A stretch of DNA of 64,000 nucleotides from positions 90,977,000 to 91,040,999 of the forward strand of contig NC_090034.1 of assembly GCF_037176765.1 (NCBI RefSeq), written 5' to 3'. A program made the translations under genes and the position numbers. The notes beneath the pieces were generated by a model. The model worked only from the letters and a program-made list of their open reading frames with translations, ran no database searches and was not told the DNA's origin. Below are positions 1-9,335 of this stretch, piece after piece. The number at the start of each line of letters is the position of its first letter. The first letter of the stretch is position 1. This DNA comes from Anolis sagrei (taxonomy: Eukaryota; Chordata; Lepidosauria; Squamata; Anolidae).

Positions 1-381
1 CTTTCTCAGTAGTGGCCCCTCAGCTGTGGAAATCCCTCTCCAGCAACATTAGATTAGCCCCCCCCCCCGGCCTCCAGAAGGCAAGTGAAAACCTGGCTTT
101 GGTATCAAGCTTTTGGAGAATAGTGCAGTGCAATAACAGATATGGAATATGTACAATGCCTATGGAATGGCCTTGGACTACAATTATGGATGGCATGGTT
201 TTAATATTGAATGTAATGTTTTTAAATGCTTAATATGTATTAATTTAATTTTAATTTTAGTGTTATTGGAATTGTATATGTTCTAAGGCATTGGATAATT
301 GCCTATATGTAAGCTACCTTTAGTCCTCTTTGGGGTAGAGAAAGGCAGGGTATAAATAGGGCAAATAAATAAATAAACCTC
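1..381 (+). mobile_element. L2-type LINE, 3' end
   Basis: The first 170 bases read like the carboxyl end of an L2 reverse transcriptase (…WKSLSSNIRLAPPP…). They are followed by the typical 3' tail with 'gtaagctacctttagtcctctttgggg' character and a terminal (ATAA)n run near 360-378. The 5' part is cut by the window edge. Similar tails recur at many places in this window. Confidence 0.75.
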
Positions 382-637
382 AAGAACTAATGAAAGAAAG
401 ACCTCTCCTCAAATTAATGGAATTTGTTTGTACTTTGTAAGCACTGAAAGAGTGAATTGTGAGAAAGAGAGGCAGCAAATGGTGGGTGGTGGTGGTGGTG
501 GGGAAGTATACATTATTATTTTGACCTTACAGCAATGAAATCATCCTGGATCACATGTCTTAATTATATGTTTCTTTGTCATTTAGTTGATTCCACATGA
601 AAGTGTCTCATTTTGATGTTTTGTTTTTGACTTACAG

Positions 638-901
638 TTGCCCCCAAGGAGGTAAACATTTGGAAAGGAGCACCAGAGTATATTATTGAAGGCAGTGTTG
701 TACAGCTGAGGTGTCAAGTGGGAATGGCAAACCCACGTAATTTTACCTATACCTGGTACCATGAAGGGCAACAGCTGAATGCTTCTGATGAAATACTCAT
801 CTTTCCAGAAATCGCTTTTCAACAGTTTGGCAATTACTGGTGTGAAGTCAGTAACAGTGTGGGCACGAACATCTCACCTAGAGTCCTGCTTGATGTTATT
901 T
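638..901 (+). CDS. Isolated Siglec/CD22-like C2-set Ig exon (upstream copy A)
   Basis: A 264-base exon sits between a 'cttacag' acceptor ending at 637 and a GTGAGT donor at 902; both boundaries are phase 1. It encodes one C2-set Ig domain with the B-strand cysteine (QLRCQVG), a core tryptophan (YTWYHEG) and the F-strand motif GNYWCEVSN. Length, phase and the 'EGS.V.L.C.VG.ANP..…TY.WY' signature match CD22 domain 6 at 28935 and the C2 exon at 8213 best. No domain 7, transmembrane or tail exon follows before the next V exon at 2515. It is therefore either the end of a partial CD22-like copy that begins left of the window, or an upstream exon of a larger transcript. The reading frame is open and the splice sites look good. 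Which transcript it belongs to cannot be told from sequence. Confidence 0.75.
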
Positions 902-1095
902 GTGAGTCAGAAACAGAGAGCTGCTAGAATGGGCAGATGATAAAATTTAAGATCCCAATTTTGCTCTAACTCAGGAGGGCCAAGTGTAAAGGAAGTTGAG
1001 ACCATGACCTACTGATTCCTTTAGCAGCAGTACTGTTGTTCCTGGTATAACAAGAAGGGATGTAATATCAGTTTGGGGTTTTAGCTCAAAGACAG

Positions 1096-1455
1096 TCATT
1101 TTCCATTTTTGGAAGTTAACATAGGCAAATGGAGCAAAGGGGATAGGTTCAGCACCTTGGATAGTTCACTTCAGGAATACAGTTAGGAACACATTTTCCA
1201 TTTTTGGAAGTTAACATAGGTACATAGTAAAGGTAAAGGCTTCCCCCTGACATGAAGTCCAGTCGTGTCCGACTCTGGGGTGTGGTGCTCACCTCCATTT
1301 CTAAGCCGAAGAGCCGGCGTTGTCCGTAAACACCTCCAAGGTCATGTGGCCGGCATTACTGCATGGAGCACTGTTACCTTCCCGCCGGAGCAAGGCTCAG
1401 CATAGGTACATGGAGCAAGGAAATAGGTTCAGCACCTTGGATAGCTCACTTCAGG
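1096..1455. repeat. Tandem duplication of about 95 bases, second copy split by a SINE
   Basis: The phrase 'ttttccatttttggaagtta' followed by '…ataggttcagcaccttggat' occurs at about 1097-1175. It occurs again from about 1192, where the second copy is interrupted by the SINE at 1226-1400 and resumes at 1401-1455. Confidence 0.7.
1226..1400 (-). mobile_element. Sauria-type SINE (BovB-tailed), 5'-truncated
   Basis: On the minus strand this ends in the 'agtcgtgtccgactctgggg' BovB-type tail and the 'cctttacctttact' 3' end typical of Sauria SINEs. An 11-base direct repeat, CATAGGTACAT, flanks it at 1215-1225 and 1401-1411, as expected for LINE-mediated insertion. Confidence 0.85.
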
Positions 1456-1795
1456 TTGGTTAAATTTTATGACCTCATCAGGCGAGGTAAATTTTGGTGG
1501 CCATACCAGTTCCTTTTTAGTTTTGTGATGGGCCCTACTGGCTCCCATTCCATGATGTGCAGCTACTTCCAGCAGGGCTCCATCAGAAAACTAAATGCCA
1601 CTGTAACGGCAACATGGGAGACTTCCCATGTTATATTGGGATCTATGGGGGGAAGCCAGGCAATGCGGGGATGGGGTGATGAGTTCCACATACCCAGAAG
1701 GCACCCCCAGATCCTGCAAGATGTGTGGTGATTCCAGCGGCACATATGATAAGGTCCATAGTGTAGACCCATTGCTGGCTAACATAAATACTCTA

Positions 1796-2008
1796 AATCC
1801 CATCAAGGCACCAGATCCTGTCTGATCATGGAAGCCAAGCAGTATCAGCCCTTCTTAGTAACTGGATGGGAGACCACTAATGAATAGCAGGTGCCATCGG
1901 CTACATTTTAGAAGGAGGAACTGCCAGAACCCCCTCTGAGTATTTGCTGCATAAGAAAACTCTTTGAAATTCATAGGGTTTCCATAAATCACTAGGCACC
2001 TTGAAGGC
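1796..2008 (+). mobile_element. 5S rRNA-derived SINE (5S-Sauria type)
   Basis: Bases 1810-1890 follow the 5S rRNA internal promoter region: 'cctgtctgatcatggaagcc', 'aagcag', and 'ggatgggagacc' near 1864. Downstream is a SINE body ending 'aaatcactaggcaccttgaaggc'. This is a 5S-headed SINE rather than a 5S gene, because the 5' third of 5S is missing and a non-5S body is attached. 5S-headed SINEs are known from squamates. Confidence 0.75.
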
Positions 2009-2459
2009 AAATCCTCATATAACACAATTTCATGAGCACCAATGTCTGTTTTTGTATTCTTCCAATTATTATTATCCGGAACATCTTGGTTCAGATTCAG
2101 TCAGCTACAACGAAGTCTTGATTCAATTCAAACATTTGCCAAATCTATCAAAGTCAATCTGGACAAAGTTTAGTTTCAGAATTTATTTAAATCTGAGGTA
2201 CACTCTCACTAAGAGTGTAAGAAGGAATATGAAGAAAGCAAGAAACTGTAGGAAGACATAGAACTTGCAAGAAACACAAGATAAAGCTCTAGCCTGAAAA
2301 AAAAAAAGATTCAAATACACCTATCAGGAATGGTGACCTATTTTGGACAATATGTAGCCTCTCCAGGTCTAAATGATTGATTGTTCACAGATATCAAAAT
2401 AATGCACCAGGTGGCAACTGAGTGGTAGTTGTACAAAGAATGGAAGTCCAGAGAGTTAT

Positions 2460-2913
2460 ATGTGGAAAGGGAAAGTAATCTACTTGCTTCTGACCATTCA
2501 TTTCTTGATTTCAGGTGACCAGTGTTACAAAACGACATTGAGCATAAAACTCAATTCTCGTGCTTCCTGGAAAGGATCCTGTGTATGGATTCCATGCTAT
2601 ATCAATGAAACTCCTCATACTGTCATTTCTATTTCTGTACTGTGGCATTTTGAACCTGATATTTTGGAGGACGATAATGATCACCTGTTGTATGACAGCT
2701 CCAAAACACCAATGGACCAGGTGAACCTAACATCTTCACACTTTCAGGGGAGAGTACACTTTATAGGGAATCTTACCCTTGCGAATTGCAGCTTGATGAT
2801 TACCCAGCTCCAGACAAAGGACAGTGGCACATACCATGCAAGAGTACTTGCTTCAATTACAAGCTATCCTTGGCCACTCAAAAGATTTATGATTGTTCCA
2901 GTAAATGTTACAG
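2460..2913 (+). CDS. CD22-like V-set Ig exon (upstream copy B, domain 1)
   Basis: The spliced exon is most likely 2515-2913: acceptor 'gatttcag' ending at 2514, donor GTAAGA at 2914, phase 1 at both ends. It encodes a Siglec V-set domain. It carries the paired cysteines of the B strand (WKGSCVWIPC, the same CVWIPC as human CD22), the E-strand cysteine (NCSLMI), and DSGTYHARV, whose arginine aligns with the sialic-acid-binding arginine of human CD22. There are four NxS/T sequons: NET, NLT twice and NCS. An in-frame ATG at 2460 precedes the acceptor and would add MWKGKVIYLLLTIHFLISG, which has the shape of a signal peptide, so I start the feature there. No separate signal-peptide exon was found between 902 and 2460. 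The next exons in order are 4942 and 8213. Confidence 0.75.
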
Positions 2914-3116
2914 GTAAGAGCACGGTAGGGCTGTTATGATTTTCTCACATTGCATATAAGAGTTGCTTTTCAGTCATGACCCTCAGATTTTCCTTTCACA
3001 GTATTATCCTGAAACTCGGTGTTCACAACCTTCAGACCAGAACTATGCCAGGTTGATATTGCAAACAGAGAATTATTTCCATCCACTTTGATGTTTAGAG
3101 AAAAGAGTAAATCCTA

Positions 3117-3117
3117 T

Positions 3118-3150
<33 letters not shown>

Positions 3151-3850
3151 TATCTATACCTCGCCACCATCTCCCCTAAGGTGACTCGGAGTGGCTAACA
3201 TGAGGCTAAGCCCAAGACTTACAATACAGCAAAGTAAAATACAGCAAACAGATAATAAACATCAAAGTAATATGTAAACAATAACAGATATACAATAAAC
3301 AACACAAAATAAAATGGTGGAGAAATAAAACCACAGGGGGCGGGCCAAATGCACAGAATAAAATTGATAAACCCCTGGGTGAAATAAGTAAATGGAGTAG
3401 TGCGTGTCTGAGGGGAGAACTCAGAAGGAGCAAACAATGGGGTTAACCTTCACTAAGGGACAAGAGAAAGTGCATCAATATGACAGATCTGTATTTGGGC
3501 AGACATGGTATGGGGGTATGTGTTCATTTGTCAAAGGCAAACCATAAGAGCCAGGTTTTTAGGCCTTTCTTAAAGGCTGCCGGGGTGGAGGCTTGCCTAA
3601 TCTCACTAGGTAGCGAGTTCCAAAATCAAGGGGCCACAGCGGAGAAGGCTCTCTCCCTCATCCCCAAAAGCTGTGCTTGTGATGGATGTGGGAGAGAGAA
3701 GGAGGGCCTCCCCAGTGGAGCGAAGAGATGGTGTAGGTTCATAGAAGGAAATGTGGTTGTGAAGGTAGGTGAGTCCCAAACCATTCAGGGCTTTGTGGGT
3801 GATAATCTGCACCTTGAATTGGGACTAGAAGATGAATCCTATTCCTAACA
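3117..3850 (-). mobile_element. L2-type LINE, 3' end, antisense
   Basis: A (CAA)n tract at 3117-3150 marks the 3' tail. The minus strand then reads the L2 tail and the reverse-transcriptase carboxyl end (KALNGLGLTYLHNHI…YEPTPSLRS). The whole lies in the intron between the V exon and domain 2 of copy B. Confidence 0.75.
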
Positions 3851-4466
3851 GATCTTAAGAAATCACAAGGTGTGTGTATGTGTTTGTGTGGAGCTCCCAA
3901 ATCATCTAAAGTGGAAAGAATTGTCTTCAATGGCTACTAGTACCATAACCATAGGGTGCCCATGGAGGGCTCCGCTGACCCGTTTTGAGTTCTCTAGAGC
4001 TCCAGAGGGTTACAGTGTGCCACCATAGCTGCCATTTTAGATGATTAAAAATGATAATGTGCCCAATTCCATCTCATTTCAGTCCATTCTTTGAATCTAT
4101 TTTTGGTGGCTGTATCAGGATGGAGAGCTACTCTCAACAGCATGATGCAGTTCCTCAAGGGTATTTCAAGTTTGTGTGTGTGTTGGTGTCTTGAGGATTC
4201 ATGGTCCAAAAGGACCGCAATGCCTCCCAAAGGGGTCCATGTGCTTTTCATGCTACCCTTACTTTATTTGGAATGTAATAAGAGTGTAATGGATGCTAAA
4301 AGTATGACCAAGCATGACAGCAAGAAAGTAACCTTGCTTCCAGTTCTGAGAGAATAATGGGGTAATAACAACAATAATGTTTCAGAATAAATGAACAAAA
4401 TAAAATTACATCTTCCCTGCAACTTTTCCTCATAAATATAGTATTTGTTCTGGCAACACTAATGTA

Positions 4467-4765
4467 TCCGGTGAGCTGCTGAACTTGCTGACCAAAAGGT
4501 CACCGGTTTGAATCCAGGGAGTGGGGTGAGATCCCACTGTTAGGCCCAGCTTCTGTCAACCAAGCAGTTAAAAACATGCAAGTGTGAGTTGATTAATAGA
4601 TACCACTCCGGCGGGAAAGTGATGGTGCTCCATGCAGACATGTCAGCCACATGACCTTGGAGGTGTCTACGGACAACGCCGGCTCTTTGGCTTAGAAATG
4701 GAGATTCGCACCACCTCCCAGAGTTGGACAAGACTGGACTTAATGTCAGGGGAAAACCTTTATCT
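4467..4765 (+). mobile_element. Sauria-type SINE
   Basis: The tRNA-like head ('gagctgctgaacttgctgac…ggtttgaatcc') carries a B-box. It is followed by the conserved body ('acaacgccggctctttggct') and the BovB-like tail ending 'taatgtcagggg'. It is intronic, just upstream of the 4942 exon. Confidence 0.85.
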
Positions 4766-4941
4766 TTACTAATATATCAGAATATGCCAAAAGACAAGGA
4801 TAGATATTATATATATGTTGACCTTGTGGTAAACACTTTTTTATTGTGGACAGAATTCAGGAGAAGTCTTTGTAAATTGATAATTTCTTTCTTCGTTCTC
4901 CTCCAAAACATTGGCTTTTATTTTTCCTTCTCTGGGTGCAG

Positions 4942-5238
4942 AAACACTTCCAGAACCCAAGATGGAAACTGTGCCGGTGAAAATTGAAGAACGGAAGACA
5001 GCTAAAGTGATCTGTTCGGCACCTTACCATTGTCCAGAGGAGAATATGACTTTGACTCTTAGTGGCTTGGAGGAAGATCGTTTGTCTTCACAAGACACAA
5101 CCATTGAAAATGGAGTGATCCGCACAGTGTTGAATTTTGAACCCAGTTTTGGGGACCATGGGAGAGTGCTGAAATGTCTTCTAAAGAGTGAGACTGGGTC
5201 ACAGAGATCCAGAAATATGATGAAGCTAGATGTGCAAT
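4942..5238 (+). CDS. CD22-like C2-set Ig exon (upstream copy B, domain 2)
   Basis: This 297-base, phase-1 exon runs from acceptor 'gggtgcag' (ending 4941) to donor GTAAGT at 5239. It encodes a Siglec domain 2. The B-strand cysteine (KVICSAP) is followed by the extra cysteine PYHCPEE, which in Siglecs bonds back to the V domain, and the F-strand cysteine is in LKCLLK. It has exactly the length of the corresponding CD22 exon at 19945 and aligns with it throughout (PYHCPEE with SYHCPDE, GDHGRVLKCLLKS with KDHRKQLTCLLKS). The V plus domain 2 pair is therefore structurally complete. Its role is inferred as sialoglycan binding, by family. Confidence 0.85.
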
Positions 5239-5374
5239 GTAAGTAAACAGTGGAGAAGGAACCCATCCAGCCTGAGTCCCTTGTTGGCCTTCATATATTG
5301 TTGGGCTGTAACTCACATCATTTTTCATCATTAGCTCTTCTGGCTCCAGTGTCTGGAAGGTCCAGAACAACAAC

Positions 5375-5575
5375 ATTTGGAGATATAGAGCCATGTTCTA
5401 GAGGCATTTCTCCTGACGTTTCGCCTGCATCTATGGCAAGCATCCTCAGAGGTTGAGGATGCTTGCCATTGATGCAGGCGAAACGTCAGGAGAAATCCTC
5501 TAGAACATGGCTCTATAGCCCGAAAAAACCCACAAGAACCTAGTGATTCCAGCCATGAAAGCCTTCGACAATACA
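5375..5575. mobile_element. Head-to-head pair of Penelope-like tails with hammerhead-like core
   Basis: Bases 5385-5454 on the minus strand and 5453-5570 on the plus strand are inverted copies of one repeat. Its body reads 'ttgccatagatgcaggcgaa' then 'acgtcaggagaaa', followed by 'ctctagaacatggctctata'. Other copies lie at 16640, 41020, 45798 and 48179. The CTGAnGA … GAAAC-GTC arrangement with a helix between resembles the hammerhead ribozymes of Penelope-like retroelements. Family assignment is inference. Confidence 0.5.
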
Positions 5576-5639
5576 GTCAACATTTGGAGAGTTGCAGTTT
5601 CCTTATACCTGAATTAGACACATTGTGAATAGGAATAAG

Positions 5640-6400
5640 TACTAGGCTTGAGCCCAGATCCATTTTTAGCCATTCCCTTCAGCCAATCTGGCTTCTTTGG
5701 TTGGATCCGGTATCTGTAACGACAAGGGCCCAACCATCATGGATTCCCATCTATACCGGGACCACATGGCAGTCGATCATGGCTCCTCCCCATTCAGAAT
5801 CACAGTTGAATATTTTGGAGTTTCCTTTATTTTCCTGGCTATTTTTATTTAGTAGGACTGACTGGGAGTTGGGGACCTGCGGGATGGTGGATGGGGTGCA
5901 CACGCATGCATTTGGGGGCTTGGAGAGCCACTCTTTTAGCTTTTTTTCCTCCTTCCCTTCCTCTCCATAAGGTGTGGTATCTTAACTCAGATGCTTTTTT
6001 AAATCCAGGTCCCCTCCCCCCACCACCATAATGGGCTGGATAGGGTGCTTTCTAAACTCCATTGCTGAAGCCCAGGCTCACTTGAAGGGAAAAAAGGAAA
6101 AGCTCCGAGAGGAAAGGGGAATACCAACCTTTATTTGCTCCATAATGCCAGCATTCTCATGTTTGACAGTTGGTCTTGTACCATTTCCAAATAAATTTTC
6201 TTTCTAAGTCTTTCTACTTCCCCATTTTAATTTTCTTAACTCACTTCCTTATTTCCTCTATTGTTTGTTTTGTGAGAGGGCTTTCTTTACCATTTCTTTT
6301 GTAGTGTTCTTATAATATATTCATCATTTTTATCATCAATGTATATACTGCTTTTGCTAATCAGACTTATTGCTGCTATTCAAACTGGCACTTTAAGGAT
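5640..6400. other. Intron sequence with no recognised feature
   Basis: I see no exon, RNA gene or clear repeat here. The stretch is unique-looking AT-rich intron between copy B domain 2 and the AT-rich satellite. Confidence 0.5.
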
Positions 6401-6920
6401 TATATATTAATATAATAAGTTATAGTATTAATATATTACTGATGTGCTATGTGTATATAATATATTGTATACACATATAATATAGATAATAATATTATAA
6501 TGTAATACAATATAATACTAATAATAATACAAGAATTATTTATTTTATATTACATATTATATTACTAATAATATTACAGTATAGTGGTATAGTACAGTAT
6601 AGTTATATATAATACTAATATGATGTTATGCTAATAATATAATCTATTGTATATACATATAATATTGATAATATTATAATGTAATACAATATAATACTAC
6701 TAATAATACAATATAATAATGATATATTTCATATTGCATGTAATATTACTAATAATGTTACAGTATAGTGCTGTAGCACAATATGGGAATGTATGTTACT
6801 AATATTGTGCTATCCTAATAATATAATATATTGTATTTACATATAATTTGTAAGCCGCTCTAAGTCCCCTTCAGGGTGAGAAGGCAGCATATAAATGTCA
6901 TAATTAATTAATTAATTAAT
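6400..6920. repeat. AT-rich minisatellite, period about 180, ending in an L2 tail
   Basis: Blocks such as 'tattataatgtaatacaat' (near 6493 and 6673) and 'attactaataat' (near 6561 and 6745) recur about 180 bases apart. The run ends in an L2-type tail, 'gtaagccgctctaagtcccc' near 6851, and an (ATTA)n at 6900-6924. Confidence 0.65.
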
Positions 6921-7149
6921 TAATCCTTTCTCTGATTTCTGTCCTTTTATAAGTATAAGCTTACTTTTTTTGCCTATAAATTCCCCAGTTTAAGTTTATT
7001 ATATTGGCCAAATACTTTTATTCAGTTTTTATTTCCCATTTATTAATGGAGATCATTTATATCAACTTGTCCCACTTGACTCAATGCTGAATTCAAATCT
7101 CCATTTAGAAATGTGAAACTTTTCAGGATAACTTGACATTTACAAAGTG

Positions 7150-7620
7150 GTGAGCCAGGCTTTAGCACAGCGGATTAAACCACCCACTGCAGAAAATCTT
7201 GATGATCGGAAGGTAAACAGTCCAAGCCCGGGTTGGGGTGAGCTCCTAATCATCAGCTCATCTTCTGCTCACCTAGCAGTTCGAAAACAGTAATGTGAGT
7301 AGATAAATAGGTATTGCTTTGGTGGGGAGGTAATAAAAAAGCACACATGCGGACATGCTAGAGATTCAATTATGAGTGTCTAAAGGCAATAAAGCTCCTT
7401 GGCAGGGAAGATGGAGAGACAGCAACACCCATGGCTGGAGTCAAGCACAGCCTCCAGATGCCGGAGATGGAAAAAGATGGGAAACATTTACCTCTGATTA
7501 TGTACTGTCTGTCTTTGTTCATATATAACAGCATTGAATGTTTGCTGAATATGTGTACTGTAATCCTCCCTGAGTCCCCTCGGGAAGATAGGGTGGAATA
7601 TAAATAAAATATATCATTAT
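7150..7620 (+). mobile_element. tRNA-derived SINE with L2-like tail (ACASINE2-like)
   Basis: A degenerate tRNA-like head (7165-7240) is followed by a body with 'gtgagtagataaataggtat', then 'tgtactgtctgtctttgtt' and an L2-type 3' end ('ccctgagtcccctcgggaag'). A relative with the same body is at 38195-38520. Confidence 0.6.
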
Positions 7621-8212
7621 ATTATATTTGTGAGCCATGCAGCAGAGGCTCACAAACCTCTGCTGCTGGTCACCATCTGATGAATAGCCATCTAGATTTC
7701 AGACCCTCTGAGAAAATGTTCTTGGACATCTGAATGAATACAACCAGAGCCATCGCTTGCAGTCCAAATCCCTGAACACTGTTACTCTTTCCTGTCTGCC
7801 CAAGGTCCCATCAATACCCTTTAAGGAAAAATATGCATTCATTCAGTCTTGGCAGTTCCAAATATGATGCCAAGAGGGTGCCCTTAATTCTCTCTCCCTA
7901 TATCACTTGCATAAAGCTGATATATGAATTTCAAGAGAGGCCTATCTAGGTGATGGGATAAAATATCATGTTGCTTAGGGATGTAAGCAACATCCTTGAC
8001 AAGAAAAGATGTTTTAACACACCAAGGTAACTATAAAAAAAGATGGTCAACTTTCACTAAGGTTTTGCCCCAGGTGAGAGCAAAAGGACCAGCACCTTTC
8101 TAATTTGATATGGCTTGCAGGTGTGGCTTTTCATTGTTCATGTGTTCTAGGATTTTCCGTGTCCTTGGACAATGGCTCTTTGATATATTCTTTTTCTTCC
8201 TCTTACCTGTAG

Positions 8213-8480
8213 ATGCTCCCAGGGGTGTAATAGCTCTGCCTGAAACCAAAGATGTAGTCATGATGGGCCAGTCCCTTCAGCTGAGATGTGAAGTGGGAAC
8301 GGCTAACCCCCAGGAACTGACTTATGCATGGTATAAAAAAGAGCAAGAGCTGGTTTCGGAAGGTGTTTTGTTGATCATAAACAAAGCAAGTAGAAAACAC
8401 AGTGGCATTTACCATTGCAATGCAACCAATAAGATGGGCACATCAAGATCTTCAGAGATTGAATTAAGTTATTTCTGCAG
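8213..8480 (+). CDS. CD22-like C2-set Ig exon (upstream copy B, third domain)
   Basis: The acceptor 'cttacctgtag' ends at 8212. The domain carries LRCEVGTANPQELTYAWYK and GIYHCNATN, and is nearest to CD22 domain 6 at 28935 (SCEVGRANPQELTYIWYK). The exon end is odd. By homology it should end at 8476 (264 bases, phase 1), but there the expected GT is GC (T|GCAGGT). A good GTAAGA donor lies four bases further on, at 8481. Using 8481 would put the next phase-1 exon out of frame. Reading straight on gives CR and a stop at 8482-8484. So this unit either uses a rare GC donor, ends here as a short soluble form, or is decaying. No domain 7, membrane or tail exon was found before 15327. Confidence 0.75.
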
Positions 8481-8484
8481 GTAA

Positions 8485-9299
8485 GAAAATGGGAAAATAA
8501 CCTCATCCCAAAAGGGTTTGCAAGTTTTATTCTCTCCTCTCTCTCTCTCTCTTTCTGCTTTGCACCAATAGACCAAAATGACAAAGAGTTCCATTTTCTT
8601 CTTCCTAGCTCATCACAGCCCAAAGACTGCTACCTTAAAGTGTGGAGCCAATAGTGCCTAGTGGTAAGCTGGAAGAGCTAGCCTGCATGAATGGAAGTTT
8701 TTTTGTTTGTGTGTTATATTATGTGAGTAGAACATAATACAGGGCAATGTTTTTCCTGATCTTAAAAGGCAGCTTTCAAACAATGCTATGACCACTTACT
8801 AGCCAGGAGCAAAAAATGTGGACAGAGACAACACTGAACTGCTTTTCTGAAGCCAGGAAAAAAATGTTTCCTACCTTGCCAGAGAAAGAAAATATGCCAA
8901 GCAGGTGAACAGTAAAGAACAAGTAGTTTACTCTTCTTAATTCAGAACAACATATGTACAATGTGATCAGTTGCATCAACTCACATAATGTCCTTTTTAT
9001 GAGAGAATTAAAATAGTATTTCCTTGTCCATGTGGATAAACTCCTTCAGCAGCTCATGAAACAAGAGTACACCCCAACCTCTTTCTCTTTCTGTTTTCCT
9101 CTTCAAACTGTCTCTTTCTAAGCACCTGCATAGCTCAAGCCTGAACAAAAATGTAACAGTATCCAAAAGTCCCAGGCTCAGCCATCTCCCCAGGCATAAC
9201 TCAATCAGCCTCATGCATCTTATTTTACAGTTGACACACACACACATTAGCTGATTCCTTGTATGCTCCAACACACCCCATCTACTAAACTCTAGTTAC

Positions 9300-9300
<1 letters not shown>
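8485..9300. other. Intergenic or intron sequence, nothing recognised
   Basis: A short CT-rich run lies at 8535-8560. Otherwise I see no exon, RNA gene or recognised repeat. Confidence 0.4.

Positions 9301-9301
<1 letters not shown>

Positions 9302-9332
<31 letters not shown>
9302..9332. repeat. (TC)n microsatellite
   Basis: An uninterrupted CT dinucleotide run of about 30 bases. Confidence 0.95.

Positions 9333-9335
<3 letters not shown>

Noticed and set aside
1796-1900. 5S rRNA gene
   Set aside because: The first third of 5S is absent and the sequence continues into a SINE body.
2040-2110. MSVFVFFQLLLSG as a signal-peptide exon for copy B
   Set aside because: No phase-1 donor follows at the right place; the only nearby GT is in the wrong phase.
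8110-8212. ATG with a hydrophobic run before the 8213 Ig exon
   Set aside because: It is acceptor-tract sequence; the exon is an internal C2 domain with a phase-1 acceptor like its homologues.
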